Shown piece after piece: positions 28,892 to 37,466 of a stretch of 64,000 nt of DNA (the stretch's first letter is position 1; each line of letters begins with the position of its first letter). Position numbers and translations under genes: made by a program. The notes under the pieces were generated by a model. The model did not search any database. It saw only the letters and a list, made by a program, of their open reading frames with translations, and was not told the DNA's origin. Origin of the DNA: Candidatus Aalborgicola danicus (lineage in GTDB: Bacteria > Pseudomonadota > Gammaproteobacteria > Burkholderiales > Burkholderiaceae_C); assembly GCA_016703945.1 (NCBI GenBank), contig JADJBC010000002.1, positions 496,001-560,000 of the forward strand. The letters run 5' to 3'.

Positions 28892-29052
28892 GGCGCGTAT
28901 GGTAGTGCAAGTCAGGCAGGCCAAGGGACTTCAATCCTAGTGGTTTGTACCGAGTGCAGACGCAAGCCAGAAAAGCCCGGTGCGGCACATGACGCTCTTT
29001 GAAGCTGCAGGCAATAGGCCCAGAAAAACGCTAAACTTTGCAGCTTTTTGCC

Positions 29053-29346
29053 ATGCACACCCCTGAACGGCCCGCCTTATTTATTGGTCGCACAGAGCCC
29101 AACGACCTCCAGTTTGACGCTTGGACGCACCAGCCCCTGCTGCAATCACTGGAGCAGGGTGGGAGCGATTGGCCCAGTTCCTGCCGGGTGGGTCATTGCC
29201 GCACTTGCGTAGGCCAATTGCTGAGTGGCGAGGTGCGTTACGAAATCGAATGGCCTGGCCTCACCAGCGAGGAGCAGGCCGAGGGCTGTGTTTTACCCTG
29301 CGTCGCGTATCCCTGCTCCGACGTGGTGCTGCGGCCTGGGTACTGA
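29053..29346 (+). CDS. Small plant-type 2Fe-2S ferredoxin
   Basis: The start is ATG 29053 (MHTPERPALFIGRTEP); a TTG 15 bp upstream is an alternative. The 97-residue protein has the [2Fe-2S] pattern SSCRVGHCRTCVGQL (C-x4-C-x2-C) and the distant fourth cysteine in GCVLPCVAYPC. This is the usual arrangement for adrenodoxin/plant-type ferredoxins and the ferredoxin tails of reductases. It stands alone with no reductase next to it, so its partner is unknown. Confidence 0.85.
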   Translation: MHTPERPALFIGRTEPNDLQFDAWTHQPLLQSLEQGGSDWPSSCRVGHCRTCVGQLLSGEVRYEIEWPGLTSEEQAEGCVLPCVAYPCSDVVLRPGY

Positions 29347-29784
29347 GACTGGTTTCGCTAGCCTTGCGATAGCCCGAAAGCCCGCACCGGCGCGGCTTCG
29401 ACGGCATTTCTTACGAAAAACTGACTATCGTCCGCACTGTGGATAACATTGAAAGCCTTCAATTGGACTCTGCGGGTCTTTTCTTGGCTATCTGGACAAC
29501 TACCTAACAACAAATCAGGGTTAACCCCGAAGAAAAGTAGCACTGTTTACCAATGATATTCGGGGCCGTGATAGCGAAAATTGTTAAAGCTCGGCTAACT
29601 GGTTTTAGAGAGGAACGCCAGGCCGGATACCCCCATTTTCTGTGGGTCACTGTGTGGATAACTATGTTTACAACCCTCCGGGGCGGCGTCAACAGTGGGT
29701 TTGAACAGGGTGCCTTGTAAATGACCAGCATGCGCCACCCCTGCCAGAATGAACCCCTGCTTTGTTTGGCCTGAAAGGATTGAC
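29347..29784. other. 438-bp intergenic region with two perfect DnaA boxes
   Basis: No convincing ORF is seen. TGTGGATAA (the reverse complement of TTATCCACA) occurs exactly at 29438-29446 and 29653-29661, with a near match TCTGGACAA between them. There is also a GGGTTAACCC palindrome near 29518. The spacer is locally richer in A and T than its neighbours. A promoter for the downstream reductase probably lies near its right end. Confidence 0.6.
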
Positions 29785-30762
29785 ATGACTGCTGTTTTCA
29801 ACCGTGTTTGCATCGTTGGCGCAGGCGCTATCGGTGGCTGGATCGGTGCCGGTCTGGCACGCGCAGGTTGCCACGTCAGCATTTTTGCCCGGGGTGCCAC
29901 GCTGGTCGCCCTGCAAGAACATGGTTTGCGCTTGGGACATGAACAACATGCTGTGTCCGCCAGCAGCGACGCCAAAGCGCTTGGGGTGCAGGACCTGGTG
30001 GTGATCGCGGTGAAGGCCCCTTCACTGCTGGATGTGGCGCGTCAAGTCGGGCCGCTGATCGGGTCCCACACCGTCGTTGTGACTGCCATGAATGGCGTGC
30101 CTTGGTGGTTCTTAAACGACTTTGGTGGCGACCTGGCGGGGACGCAATTGCAGGCCGTTGATGCTACCGGAGAGATCGCAGCTGCCCTGCCTGCCGCGCA
30201 GGTTGTGGGCTGCGTCGTCCATGCCAGTTGCTCGGTGGCTGCGCCCGGTGTCATTCGCCACCATTTCGGCAATGGCCTGATCATCGGTGAACCCTCGGGC
30301 CAGCAAAGCCAGCGGGTGCAGGCCCTGGCCGAGCTGTTGGTGCGGGCTGGTTTTGCCGCCAGCGTGTCCGCACAGATTCAAAAAGACGTTTGGTACAAGC
30401 TCTGGGGCAACATGACAGTCAACCCCATCAGCGCCTTAACAGGCGCCACGACGAACCTGATATTGGGTGATGAACTGGTGCGCAATTTTGTGTCCAGCGT
30501 GATGTTGGAAGCCAAGGAGATCGGCGCGCGCATCGGCATTCCGATTGACCAACAACCGGCCGACCGGCATGCGGTCACTCTCAAGCTGGGTGCATTCAAA
30601 ACCTCGATGCTGCAAGACGTGGAAGCCGGTCGCCCCGTGGAGCTGGACGCCTTGGTCACCGTGGTGAAGGAGTTGGGCACACTGACCTGCGTGGCGACAC
30701 CCTTCACAGACGCATTGCTGGGACTTTCGCGACTGCAAGCGCAGGTGCGCGGTTTGTACTGA
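29785..30762 (+). CDS. 2-dehydropantoate 2-reductase (ApbA/PanE family)
   Basis: The start is ATG 29785 (MTAVFNRVCIVGAGAIGGWIG) with AAAGGA upstream; the open frame begins 12 codons earlier without support. The NADP-binding Rossmann motif GAGAIGGWIG is at the N-terminus, the central WYKLWGNMTVNP segment holds the family's lysine and asparagine, and the C-terminus has SMLQDVEAGRPVELDALV. The family reduces ketopantoate to pantoate for coenzyme A synthesis. Several paralogs with other 2-oxo acid substrates occur in this group of bacteria, so the exact substrate is not settled. It stands 57 bp before the DUF1330 gene. Confidence 0.88.
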   Translation: MTAVFNRVCIVGAGAIGGWIGAGLARAGCHVSIFARGATLVALQEHGLRLGHEQHAVSASSDAKALGVQDLVVIAVKAPSLLDVARQVGPLIGSHTVVVTAMNGVPWWFLNDFGGDLAGTQLQAVDATGEIAAALPAAQVVGCVVHASCSVAAPGVIRHHFGNGLIIGEPSGQQSQRVQALAELLVRAGFAASVSAQIQKDVWYKLWGNMTVNPISALTGATTNLILGDELVRNFVSSVMLEAKEIGARIGIPIDQQPADRHAVTLKLGAFKTSMLQDVEAGRPVELDALVTVVKELGTLTCVATPFTDALLGLSRLQAQVRGLY

Positions 30763-30819
30763 GTCACGAAGCTGACAAGGCGATAGACTGGCGCACCACA
30801 CACCATAACGGAGACCCGC

Positions 30820-31110
30820 ATGGCAGCTTATCTGATCGTTGACACCTTGCTCGACAAACCTGATGTGTACGAGGAATACAAGCTATTGGCCAAACCCCTG
30901 GTCGAGCAGTTTGGCGGCGAGTACCTGGCACGCGGCGGCAACATGGATCTGAAAGAAACGGATTTGTGGTCGCCCACCCGCATGGTGCTGGTGCGCTTTC
31001 CCGATGTGGAGGCTGCTCGGCGCTTTTACGACTCGCCGCAATACCAGGCCATTCTCCCCATAAGCCGACAGTCAGCCCGCAGAACCATGGTGATTCTGGA
31101 AGGAATCTAG
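30820..31110 (+). CDS. DUF1330 family protein
   Basis: The 96-residue protein has a clear Shine-Dalgarno (ACGGAGA) before its ATG. The segments AAYLIVDTLLDKPDVYEEYKL, LARGGNMDLKE and MVLVRFPDVEAARRFYDSPQY are typical of DUF1330, a dimeric alpha-beta (ferredoxin-like) fold related to antibiotic-biosynthesis monooxygenases. The biochemical role of the family is not established. It follows the reductase by 57 bp on the same strand and may be co-transcribed. Confidence 0.85.
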   Translation: MAAYLIVDTLLDKPDVYEEYKLLAKPLVEQFGGEYLARGGNMDLKETDLWSPTRMVLVRFPDVEAARRFYDSPQYQAILPISRQSARRTMVILEGI

Positions 31111-31139
31111 CGCATCACAGTCATTGTTCTGGGCATTGT

Positions 31140-31967
31140 TTACCAGCCCGCAGGGTCGACTTTGTAGTAACCCTTGAGTTCGAGGTACAGCGCGGGGTAG
31201 GCCATAGCGAGCTCGTTGCCGCGCTCAAAAAAAACTTCGGACACGACGGCAAAAAACTCTGCGGGGTCTTGAGCCCCGTAGTGGTCCAGCAGACCCTGCA
31301 CGCCATGCCGCATTTCGGCCTGCAGATGGGCGTATGCCGCATGGAATACCTCGGACCAGCGTTGCGGATCATGCATCGCGTCGCCCAATTGGGGCGGCGG
31401 TGCCCCATGGGCGGCCCCATTCTCCTGGTCCAACTGGTGCGCAAATTCGTGAATCACGACGTTGCGACCGTCGTCCGACACGGCAGCCCCCTCCAGCGTG
31501 TCCTGCCAGGACAGGATGACCTGGCCTTGCGACCAGGATTCACCGGCCAGCGCCTGGCGGCTTTCTTGTTGCACGCCTGCGCCATCCACCGAGGTGCGGT
31601 TGACGACAAACACGTTGGGATAGACCAAAATTTGCCGCACATTCGCAAAATAGTCGGTCGCGCGGTTGAGGATCAGCAAACAAGCCTGTGCGGCGATCAC
31701 CACCCGCATTTCGTCGGTGACGTGCAGGCCACCGCAGCCGATGAAGGTCTTCTCGGCAATGAAAACCTGCATGTGTTTCTTGAGTTGCAATTGCAAACTC
31801 GCGGGCAAGCGGCGCACTAGCGGCACATGCTGCTGCAAAATCTTGCGCCAAGAGGCAGGAAACGCCCCCGCTCGCAAACGATTACGCCGCCACGAGAGCC
31901 AATAGGGCTGGCCCAGCAGGCCCACAATCAGGAGCAGCGCCAGAGTGCAAAACAGAAAAAAAACCAC
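31140..31967 (-). CDS. MtfA-like zinc metallopeptidase (M90 family)
   Basis: A GTG start at 31965-31967 has GGAG about 8 nt upstream. An N-terminal membrane helix (FFLFCTLALLLIVGLLG) anchors a soluble domain. Motifs are LQLKKHMQVFIAEKTFIGCGG, the zinc site HEFAHQLDQENG (HExxH), and a downstream glutamate-rich helix (EFFAVVSEVFFERG). This matches the M90/MtfA family, which in Escherichia coli binds Mlc and affects glucose PTS control. The membrane-anchored form is common in betaproteobacteria. At 275 residues it has the expected length. Confidence 0.87.
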   Translation of the reverse strand: MVFFLFCTLALLLIVGLLGQPYWLSWRRNRLRAGAFPASWRKILQQHVPLVRRLPASLQLQLKKHMQVFIAEKTFIGCGGLHVTDEMRVVIAAQACLLILNRATDYFANVRQILVYPNVFVVNRTSVDGAGVQQESRQALAGESWSQGQVILSWQDTLEGAAVSDDGRNVVIHEFAHQLDQENGAAHGAPPPQLGDAMHDPQRWSEVFHAAYAHLQAEMRHGVQGLLDHYGAQDPAEFFAVVSEVFFERGNELAMAYPALYLELKGYYKVDPAGW

Positions 31968-32051
31968 GGGTTGCGCTCCAGTCCAAGCGATTGTCAGACG
32001 TCATAACTGGGACCCAAGCCCGGGTTTTCAAGACCGCTCGTGGCGTGCGCT

Positions 32052-32492
32052 CTAGCGCGAAACCAAGACTGGCACCTTGGACTCCGCCACGACCTTGTTG
32101 GAGACGCTGCCCAACATCAAACGTGCAATACCGGAGCGGCCGTGGGAACCCACCACAATGAGGTCCGCACCTTCGGCTTCGGCAGTCTGGACGATGCCGC
32201 TGGCGGCGCCCACATCTTCGACCAGACGCGCCTGCAGCGCCACGGGTTGATTGCCCTGCGTGCACAGTGTCTCTATGTGGGCATGCGCCTGGGCAGCTTG
32301 CTGCTGCGCGGCAGCGGAATACGCCTGGTATCCCATGGGGTTGATTTCACCAACACCGATATAGGGATAGGGGTCCACCACGTAGACAGCTGTCAGTTTG
32401 GCGCCGTGGGTGCGGGCCAAACCCACAGCCAGCTCGGCGGCATGCAACGAAGCAGCGGAACCATCGGTTGCTAGAAGAATGTGTTTGAACAT
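32052..32492 (-). CDS. Universal stress protein (UspA family, ATP-binding type)
   Basis: The start ATG 32490-32492 (MFKHILLATDGSAAS) gives the normal 146-residue USP. The ATP-binding signature VVGSHGRSGIARLMLGSVSNKVV (G-x2-G-x9-G-S) is complete, as is the N-terminal DGS loop. Such proteins are cytoplasmic dimers induced by starvation or respiratory stress. The catalase-like gene lies upstream on the same strand, a plausible stress grouping. Confidence 0.92.
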   Translation of the reverse strand: MFKHILLATDGSAASLHAAELAVGLARTHGAKLTAVYVVDPYPYIGVGEINPMGYQAYSAAAQQQAAQAHAHIETLCTQGNQPVALQARLVEDVGAASGIVQTAEAEGADLIVVGSHGRSGIARLMLGSVSNKVVAESKVPVLVSR

Positions 32493-32622
32493 GATGTGGC
32501 CCCTTAAAGAATGAAAAACTTGATATGGAATGTAGCGCCAGCAGCGCCTTGCACTCCATGACATACCTCAATTGCGGTGCAATTGCGCCGCGACGACCGG
32601 CACCCACGCGCGACGCCGCTGG

Positions 32623-33618
32623 TCACACGGCACCGCGCCCTTTCTGGCTTTCGAAATAGACCACCTTTCGCGCGCGCTGGACATCCCCCAGGGGGCGGTG
32701 CGCCGAGAGCGCCTGCCAGGGATCAAAGACCGCCTGTTCCACTTTGGTCGCCACTGCCTGGCCATCTGGCGAAGCATTGTCCTGGCGCGGCAATCGCAAG
32801 CGCGCCACCGTGGTGTAAGGGCTGGACCAATTGACCGAGGCGTCCTCGATGGGGGTCGCCTTGTCATCCAGGTAGGGCTGCAACTGCAGATCCCACTGGA
32901 GCTCTTTCTCAAGTAGTCGGGCGCTGAAGTCTGCACCCCAATCCTGTTTGGCACCAGGCCTGGGCACACCGTTGTTGGCCGAGGGCACCAGCCGCACACG
33001 CACCGCATACGGGCCACAGGCGATGGGCGCTGCGCTGTACATGATTTCGGTCGCAAATCCACTGAACGACTTGCCCATGGTGCGCACCATGGACACCAAG
33101 CGCAGGGGCCCACCCAGGAAACCATAACGTTTGACCAGAAACTTGAGCAGTTTTCCCATACCCATGGAGGCTGCCACCACAAAGTCAACAAAATCGGCAC
33201 TGCTGGGAAAGCCAAAAACTTCCTGGTTGATCAGCGTAAAGTCCTGACTGACGGCCGGGCCATTGCCCAGTGCCGAGTCACCCTTGACTCCGAGTACGTG
33301 CAAGGCAAAGCCCCGAATGTCGGGCATGTGGTCTGCCGCTCGGTCCAATCCGCCGTTGGACAGACGCACCCATGTATCAAAGGTGCCAGGTTTGGCAAAC
33401 AGCCCCTGGCGTGCAAAGTCCGGCAGATCCGCCAGCACTTCCAATGAACCTTTGGCCGCCGTGATCTGCTTGCGGTGCAGGGCGCGGCCATTACCGTACT
33501 TCTTGGATTTGCGCGCCTGTATGGCAACAAACTGCTGGCCATAAGATGCGAAGCGTTCGGCCTCATCCGGGGCCACGTGTTCTTGCCACTGAATACTGGG
33601 GGTCAGATTTTTTGCCAT
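32623..33618 (-). CDS. Catalase-like haem protein
   Basis: The start is ATG 33616-33618 (MAKNLTPSIQWQEHVAPDEAE); the 86 codons upstream in the same frame look noncoding. The 331-residue chain has WVRLSNGGLDRAADHMPDIRGFALHVLG, which follows the catalase pattern RFSxVxGxxGSxDxxRDxRGFAxKFY in reduced form. QDFTLINQEVFGFPSSADFVDFV matches the catalase NxxVFF region. It is shorter than a true catalase and seems to be one of the catalase-related proteins (SrpA-like or core-only). The activity is uncertain. Confidence 0.75.
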   Translation of the reverse strand: MAKNLTPSIQWQEHVAPDEAERFASYGQQFVAIQARKSKKYGNGRALHRKQITAAKGSLEVLADLPDFARQGLFAKPGTFDTWVRLSNGGLDRAADHMPDIRGFALHVLGVKGDSALGNGPAVSQDFTLINQEVFGFPSSADFVDFVVAASMGMGKLLKFLVKRYGFLGGPLRLVSMVRTMGKSFSGFATEIMYSAAPIACGPYAVRVRLVPSANNGVPRPGAKQDWGADFSARLLEKELQWDLQLQPYLDDKATPIEDASVNWSSPYTTVARLRLPRQDNASPDGQAVATKVEQAVFDPWQALSAHRPLGDVQRARKVVYFESQKGRGAV

Positions 33619-33680
33619 GCTCCATTCTGCCGTAATATCGCAGCATCGAATCCCATGTCGGGGTTGACTATGGAGGACAT

Positions 33681-33821
33681 ATGGCCAAAGGTGACCAGCG
33701 CAAAGAGAAGATGGCAAAGAAGCCCAAGAAAGACACTTCCGAACCCAAGAACTCCACATCCGATCGCCCCATGGCGCCGATGACGGCAGTGATTCCACGC
33801 GGCAAAGACAAGAACAAATAG
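33681..33821 (+). CDS. Small lysine-rich protein, 46 aa
   Basis: ATG 33681 follows a good Shine-Dalgarno (GGAGG, 5 nt gap) and the frame closes at TAG 33819-33821. The product opens MAKGDQRKEKMAKKPKKD and ends IPRGKDKNK, so it is strongly basic and probably unstructured. Similar short basic proteins starting MAKG/MSKG with KKPKK are widespread in Proteobacteria (from memory). Function is unknown. It is divergent from the catalase-like gene across a 62-bp gap. Confidence 0.7.
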   Translation: MAKGDQRKEKMAKKPKKDTSEPKNSTSDRPMAPMTAVIPRGKDKNK

Positions 33822-33850
33822 GCGCGTTTGCCCCCGTTGCGGGGCATATG

Positions 33851-34783
33851 TTAGTCGGCGGGTCTGGCGGGGGCATTCAAAACGCCGCCAAGTAAGTCCG
33901 TCAGCTGATTTGCCCCCATCTTGAAGCCACAGGCTTGGGCATGTCCACCGCCACCCATGCTGCGCGCCAGTGGAATGCAGTCAAAATTGCGCTGGGAGCG
34001 CAAGCCGGCCTTTACCGTGCCTCCTTTTCCCACACACCACATCAACGCAAAGGTCCCGGTTTTCCTGGACAAGATTTCACCCACCACACTGTGGAAGACG
34101 CTGGGTGCGTTGACCATCAAGCCCGTCTGGCCATTGAAAACGATGGGCTCCGCCCCATCGGAGATATCCAGAGCCAGCTTGTTGAATTTATCGTCCATGG
34201 CTTGACCACGCGCCATGAAGGCTTGCAACTGCGCCGCGTCGAAGTCTGCGATGGCCGCCCAATGTGCAAAACCAAAAGGTTCCATGTCAAGTGCCGCCAG
34301 AAAGCCTGCGCTCTCCGGGTATTTCCAGGTCCAGATGTCGCGGTCCTCAATAAAGCGCACCAGGTCTGGCAGGGGCTTGTCGGGCTGAAAAAACTCCCAG
34401 GCCAAACGCGAGCCCGATTTGTTCATGTCGAAGTGCACGACACCACAACGGCAGGCAAAACCGGTCAGGTGCTCGGCCGCGCTCTTGTGGTGATCCAGCA
34501 ATACCAATTTGGCCGCCTGGGCATCAATGCCACGCAGAATTTCGGCCGAGAACGAAAAATCGAGGATGTAGACCGCACGGCCAGTCAACGACGGCAAGTC
34601 GTGGAGGGTGCGTACATCACCGTGGTCCAGGCCCAGAAATTCAGCCTGACCCTCATAAAAAAGCCATGCAGCCAACGCCGAGGCAAAGCCATCGGGACAA
34701 CTGTGCCCGTGGTAAAGGATCAGTGGACGGGGGTCGTTCTTGTCAGGAGCAAACAACAGTTGCAGGGGCAGAATGGTTTTCAT
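33851..34783 (-). CDS. DHH-family phosphoesterase
   Basis: The start ATG 34781-34783 (MKTILPLQLLFAPDKNDPRPL) is chosen over one 23 codons upstream. The 310-residue protein has ILYHGHSCPDGFASALAAWLFY (DHH motif I variant with HxxPDG), YILDFSFS, LVLLDHHKSAAEHL (the DHH box itself), and the C-terminal glycine-rich SMGGGGHAQACGFKMG of DHHA1. These residues bind two metal ions. Relatives include NrnA/NrnB-type oligoribonucleases and cyclic-dinucleotide product phosphodiesterases. Degradation of short oligoribonucleotides or pGpG is possible, but this is family-level inference. Confidence 0.85.
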   Translation of the reverse strand: MKTILPLQLLFAPDKNDPRPLILYHGHSCPDGFASALAAWLFYEGQAEFLGLDHGDVRTLHDLPSLTGRAVYILDFSFSAEILRGIDAQAAKLVLLDHHKSAAEHLTGFACRCGVVHFDMNKSGSRLAWEFFQPDKPLPDLVRFIEDRDIWTWKYPESAGFLAALDMEPFGFAHWAAIADFDAAQLQAFMARGQAMDDKFNKLALDISDGAEPIVFNGQTGLMVNAPSVFHSVVGEILSRKTGTFALMWCVGKGGTVKAGLRSQRNFDCIPLARSMGGGGHAQACGFKMGANQLTDLLGGVLNAPARPAD

Positions 34784-34883
34784 AAGCCCCCCAATTGTCG
34801 CGCAACGTACGCACCGCTGCAGGCGACGACGCAAGCCACCTGCCCGCTGCACGGGCCTGTTGGCACTGGCGGCGAATTTTCAC

Positions 34884-36539
34884 TCAGGGCGCAATCTTTC
34901 GTTTGAGCGCCCGTGCAATGGGCTGCGGCAGGTTGGCCAGCGACTGCAATAAATGCGGCAGCACGCGCAGCTTCAAGCCCGCCAGCGTCGGCGGCACAAT
35001 GGCCTCGATCAAGTGTGGGCCTGGTGTGCGCAGCGCATGCTCGAAAGCTGCCAGAAACTCGTCAGTGGTGGTGGCGCGTTTTGACGCCACACCCATGCTC
35101 TGACCCAGGTGCACAAAATCAATCGGCGGCGTGCGCAGATCCAGTTGAGCCTTGGCCCGGTCGCTGGCACCGACCGCCCCTACGCGCTGCAACTCGACGT
35201 TGAGGATGGCGTAAGAGCGGTTGTTGAAGATGATGTTGATCACATCGAGCTTCTCGCGCGCTTGTGTCCACAGGGCCTGGATGGTGTACATGGCCGAGCC
35301 GTCACCCGCCAGCGCAATCACTTTGCGATCCGGGCACGCTATAGCCGCGCCCACCGCGTTGGGCAGGCCCTGGCCGATGGCGCCACCGGTGAGCGTGACC
35401 ACATCGTGGCGGGGTGCGCCTGCGGTGTACATGGCCAGCATGATGCCAGAGGTCTGCGCTTCGTCCACGATGATGGTGTTCTCGGGCATCAACTGGCCAA
35501 TGGCCTTGCACACCTTGTCGGCGGTAAATTTGCCGCGCGGCAGGCCCGGCCGCTTGGCTGCCTGCAGTACGGGTGCAGTCTGCGCGGCTCCTACCGCGGT
35601 TGACAGCTTGTCCAGACTACCGGAGACGTCCTGTGTGTATGACGCCAGTGTGTGCAACTGGCAGCCTTCGGGCACCAGATAGCTCTTCTTGCCGGGATAG
35701 GCAAAGAACGACACCGGCGCCTTGGCATCCACCAGGATCAGATGGTCCAGACCGGTCAATTGCACGGAAGCCAACTCGGCCAGGTAGGCAATGCGCTCAA
35801 CCGGTGGCAAGCCGGCACCACGCTCGATGCGGGTGGGAAACACTTCGGCAAACAGCTTGGCACCCGTCTTGGCGGCGATGCGTGCTACGGCCATCAACGT
35901 GGGGGCACGCAGTGCACGGCCACCGAGCAGGATGGCCTTCTTGCCTTCGCCCTGCAGCGCGTGGGCAATAGTCGCCACGTTGGCGTCGTCTGCGGCATCA
36001 GGTTTTTGAATCGTGGGCGGCGCGGCAGGCACACCGCCCTCGCCCCAGGACACGTCGGCCGGCAGGATCAGCGTGGCCACCTGCCCGGGTGGGCCTTGGC
36101 ACATACCGATTGCCTCGGCCGCATCCTTGCAAAGGTCCTGCGTGCTTTTGGATGTGCGCACCCAGGGCGACACATTGCGCGCGACGGTCTCAATGTCCGA
36201 CTGCAGTTGGGCGTCGTACTGCGTGTGGTACGTCGCATGGTCGCCCACGATGTTCAGAATCGGCACCCGGCCCTTGCGCGCGTTGTGCAGATTGGCCAGG
36301 CCATTGCCCAGGCCGCAGCCCAGGTGCAACAACGTGGCAGCGGGCTTGTCGGCCATGCGGCCATAACCGTCGGCGGCGCCGGTGGCCACGCCTTCGAACA
36401 GGGCCAGCACCGCGCGCATTTCGGGCACAGTGTCGAGCGCGGCAACAAAGTGCATCTCGGAGGTGCCGGGGTTGGTGAAGCAGGTGGTAATGCCGGCATC
36501 GACCAGCGTGCGGATCAGGGCATTGGCGCCATTGGACAT
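34884..36539 (-). CDS. Thiamine-pyrophosphate enzyme, acetolactate synthase-like
   Basis: The 551-residue cytoplasmic protein starts after a strong AAAAGGAACC Shine-Dalgarno. An N-terminal Pyr domain holds the catalytic glutamate in ALFEGVATGAADGYGRM. A central domain follows, then a PP domain with the TPP/Mg motif GDGSAMYTIQALWTQA ending IIFNN. Automatic annotation would call it acetolactate synthase large subunit, but ilvB neighbours are absent. It sits with a BASS transporter and an FAD dehydrogenase under an AraC regulator. A 2-keto acid decarboxylase or lyase of a catabolic route is more likely. It is the last gene of the 39077-34884 operon, 24 bp after the transporter. Confidence 0.87.
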   Translation of the reverse strand: MSNGANALIRTLVDAGITTCFTNPGTSEMHFVAALDTVPEMRAVLALFEGVATGAADGYGRMADKPAATLLHLGCGLGNGLANLHNARKGRVPILNIVGDHATYHTQYDAQLQSDIETVARNVSPWVRTSKSTQDLCKDAAEAIGMCQGPPGQVATLILPADVSWGEGGVPAAPPTIQKPDAADDANVATIAHALQGEGKKAILLGGRALRAPTLMAVARIAAKTGAKLFAEVFPTRIERGAGLPPVERIAYLAELASVQLTGLDHLILVDAKAPVSFFAYPGKKSYLVPEGCQLHTLASYTQDVSGSLDKLSTAVGAAQTAPVLQAAKRPGLPRGKFTADKVCKAIGQLMPENTIIVDEAQTSGIMLAMYTAGAPRHDVVTLTGGAIGQGLPNAVGAAIACPDRKVIALAGDGSAMYTIQALWTQAREKLDVINIIFNNRSYAILNVELQRVGAVGASDRAKAQLDLRTPPIDFVHLGQSMGVASKRATTTDEFLAAFEHALRTPGPHLIEAIVPPTLAGLKLRVLPHLLQSLANLPQPIARALKRKIAP

Positions 36540-36563
36540 GGAGGTTCCTTTTATCAGTTGCTT

Positions 36564-37433
36564 TTATTGAAGGGAGCGTGTGAAACGCCGCATCGCCAGC
36601 GCGAACACCAGGCCTCCGGCGTACATCAATACGCCGTACAGGGCGCCGGGGATCGCCATTGCGTCGTTTTTGAGGACGGTGCTGGCAATCACCAGCGCCA
36701 GCGCCGCGTTCTGGACCGCCGTTTCTATGCCCAGCGTCACCGATTGGCGGTACGACAGACGTGCCGCCCAGGCTACGCCAAAGCCGATGCATAGCATGGT
36801 CACATTGAGCACCACGGCAAAGGGCGCCAGCGATGTGAAGTTGTCGCGCAGCAAGGGCCAATTCTTGACGACGGCCAACACCACGATGAGTGCAAAGAGC
36901 ACCGTGGCCACCCGGGTCGCACGGGGCTCGAAACGCAAAGCCCAATGGCTCCAACGGTGGCGCGCCGCCATGCCCAGGCTCACCGGCAGACCCAGTACAA
37001 AGGCCACCTGGCCCATCATCAGCTCCACGGGCACGTCCACAGCGCGTGCAGCCCCCAGAAAATGGCCCAGCGCCCAAGTCACGATCAACGGCAGCGTGAA
37101 GATGGTGGCCACACTGGCCACGGCGGTGAAGCTCAGCGCCAGCGCCACATCACCGCGCGCCAGGTAGGTCAGCAGGTTGGAGGTGGTGCCTGTGGGGCAG
37201 GCCGCCAGGATCATGAACCCCACCGCAAAGACGCCGGTCACACCCATGGTTTGCAGCATCAGGTAACACACCAGCGGCAGCAGAACAAAGTGGCAGACCA
37301 CCCCCACCAGTAAGGCGCGCGGCTGACCCAGAATGCGGCGAAAGTCGCCCACCGTCAGCCCCAGCCCGAGCGAAAACATGATGAAAGCCAGAATCAGCGG
37401 CAGCAGCACGCCCGAAACGATATCTCCCTGCAT
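36564..37433 (-). CDS. Bile acid:sodium symporter (BASS) family transporter
   Basis: The 289-residue inner-membrane protein has 9-10 hydrophobic helices. Family motifs are FSLGLGLTVGDFRRI, ILAACPTGTTSNLLTYLARGDVALALSFTAVAS (the conserved crossover region) and LGIETAVQNAALALVIAS. An excellent AAGGAG Shine-Dalgarno precedes the ATG. BASS transporters take up organic anions such as bile acids, pantothenate or keto acids with sodium. Lying between a TPP enzyme and an FAD dehydrogenase, it likely imports their substrate. Confidence 0.9.
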   Translation of the reverse strand: MQGDIVSGVLLPLILAFIMFSLGLGLTVGDFRRILGQPRALLVGVVCHFVLLPLVCYLMLQTMGVTGVFAVGFMILAACPTGTTSNLLTYLARGDVALALSFTAVASVATIFTLPLIVTWALGHFLGAARAVDVPVELMMGQVAFVLGLPVSLGMAARHRWSHWALRFEPRATRVATVLFALIVVLAVVKNWPLLRDNFTSLAPFAVVLNVTMLCIGFGVAWAARLSYRQSVTLGIETAVQNAALALVIASTVLKNDAMAIPGALYGVLMYAGGLVFALAMRRFTRSLQ

Positions 37434-37466
37434 AGCATCTCCTTGTTATGGTTGGTGCACCAAGCG

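Noticed and set aside
29347..29784. Chromosomal replication origin
   Set aside because: Only two perfect DnaA boxes, no AT-rich unwinding tract and no dnaA, dnaN, parAB or rpmH nearby.
34884..36539. Biosynthetic acetolactate synthase IlvB
   Set aside because: No ilvH or ilvC neighbours; it is embedded in a transporter/dehydrogenase operon with an AraC regulator.
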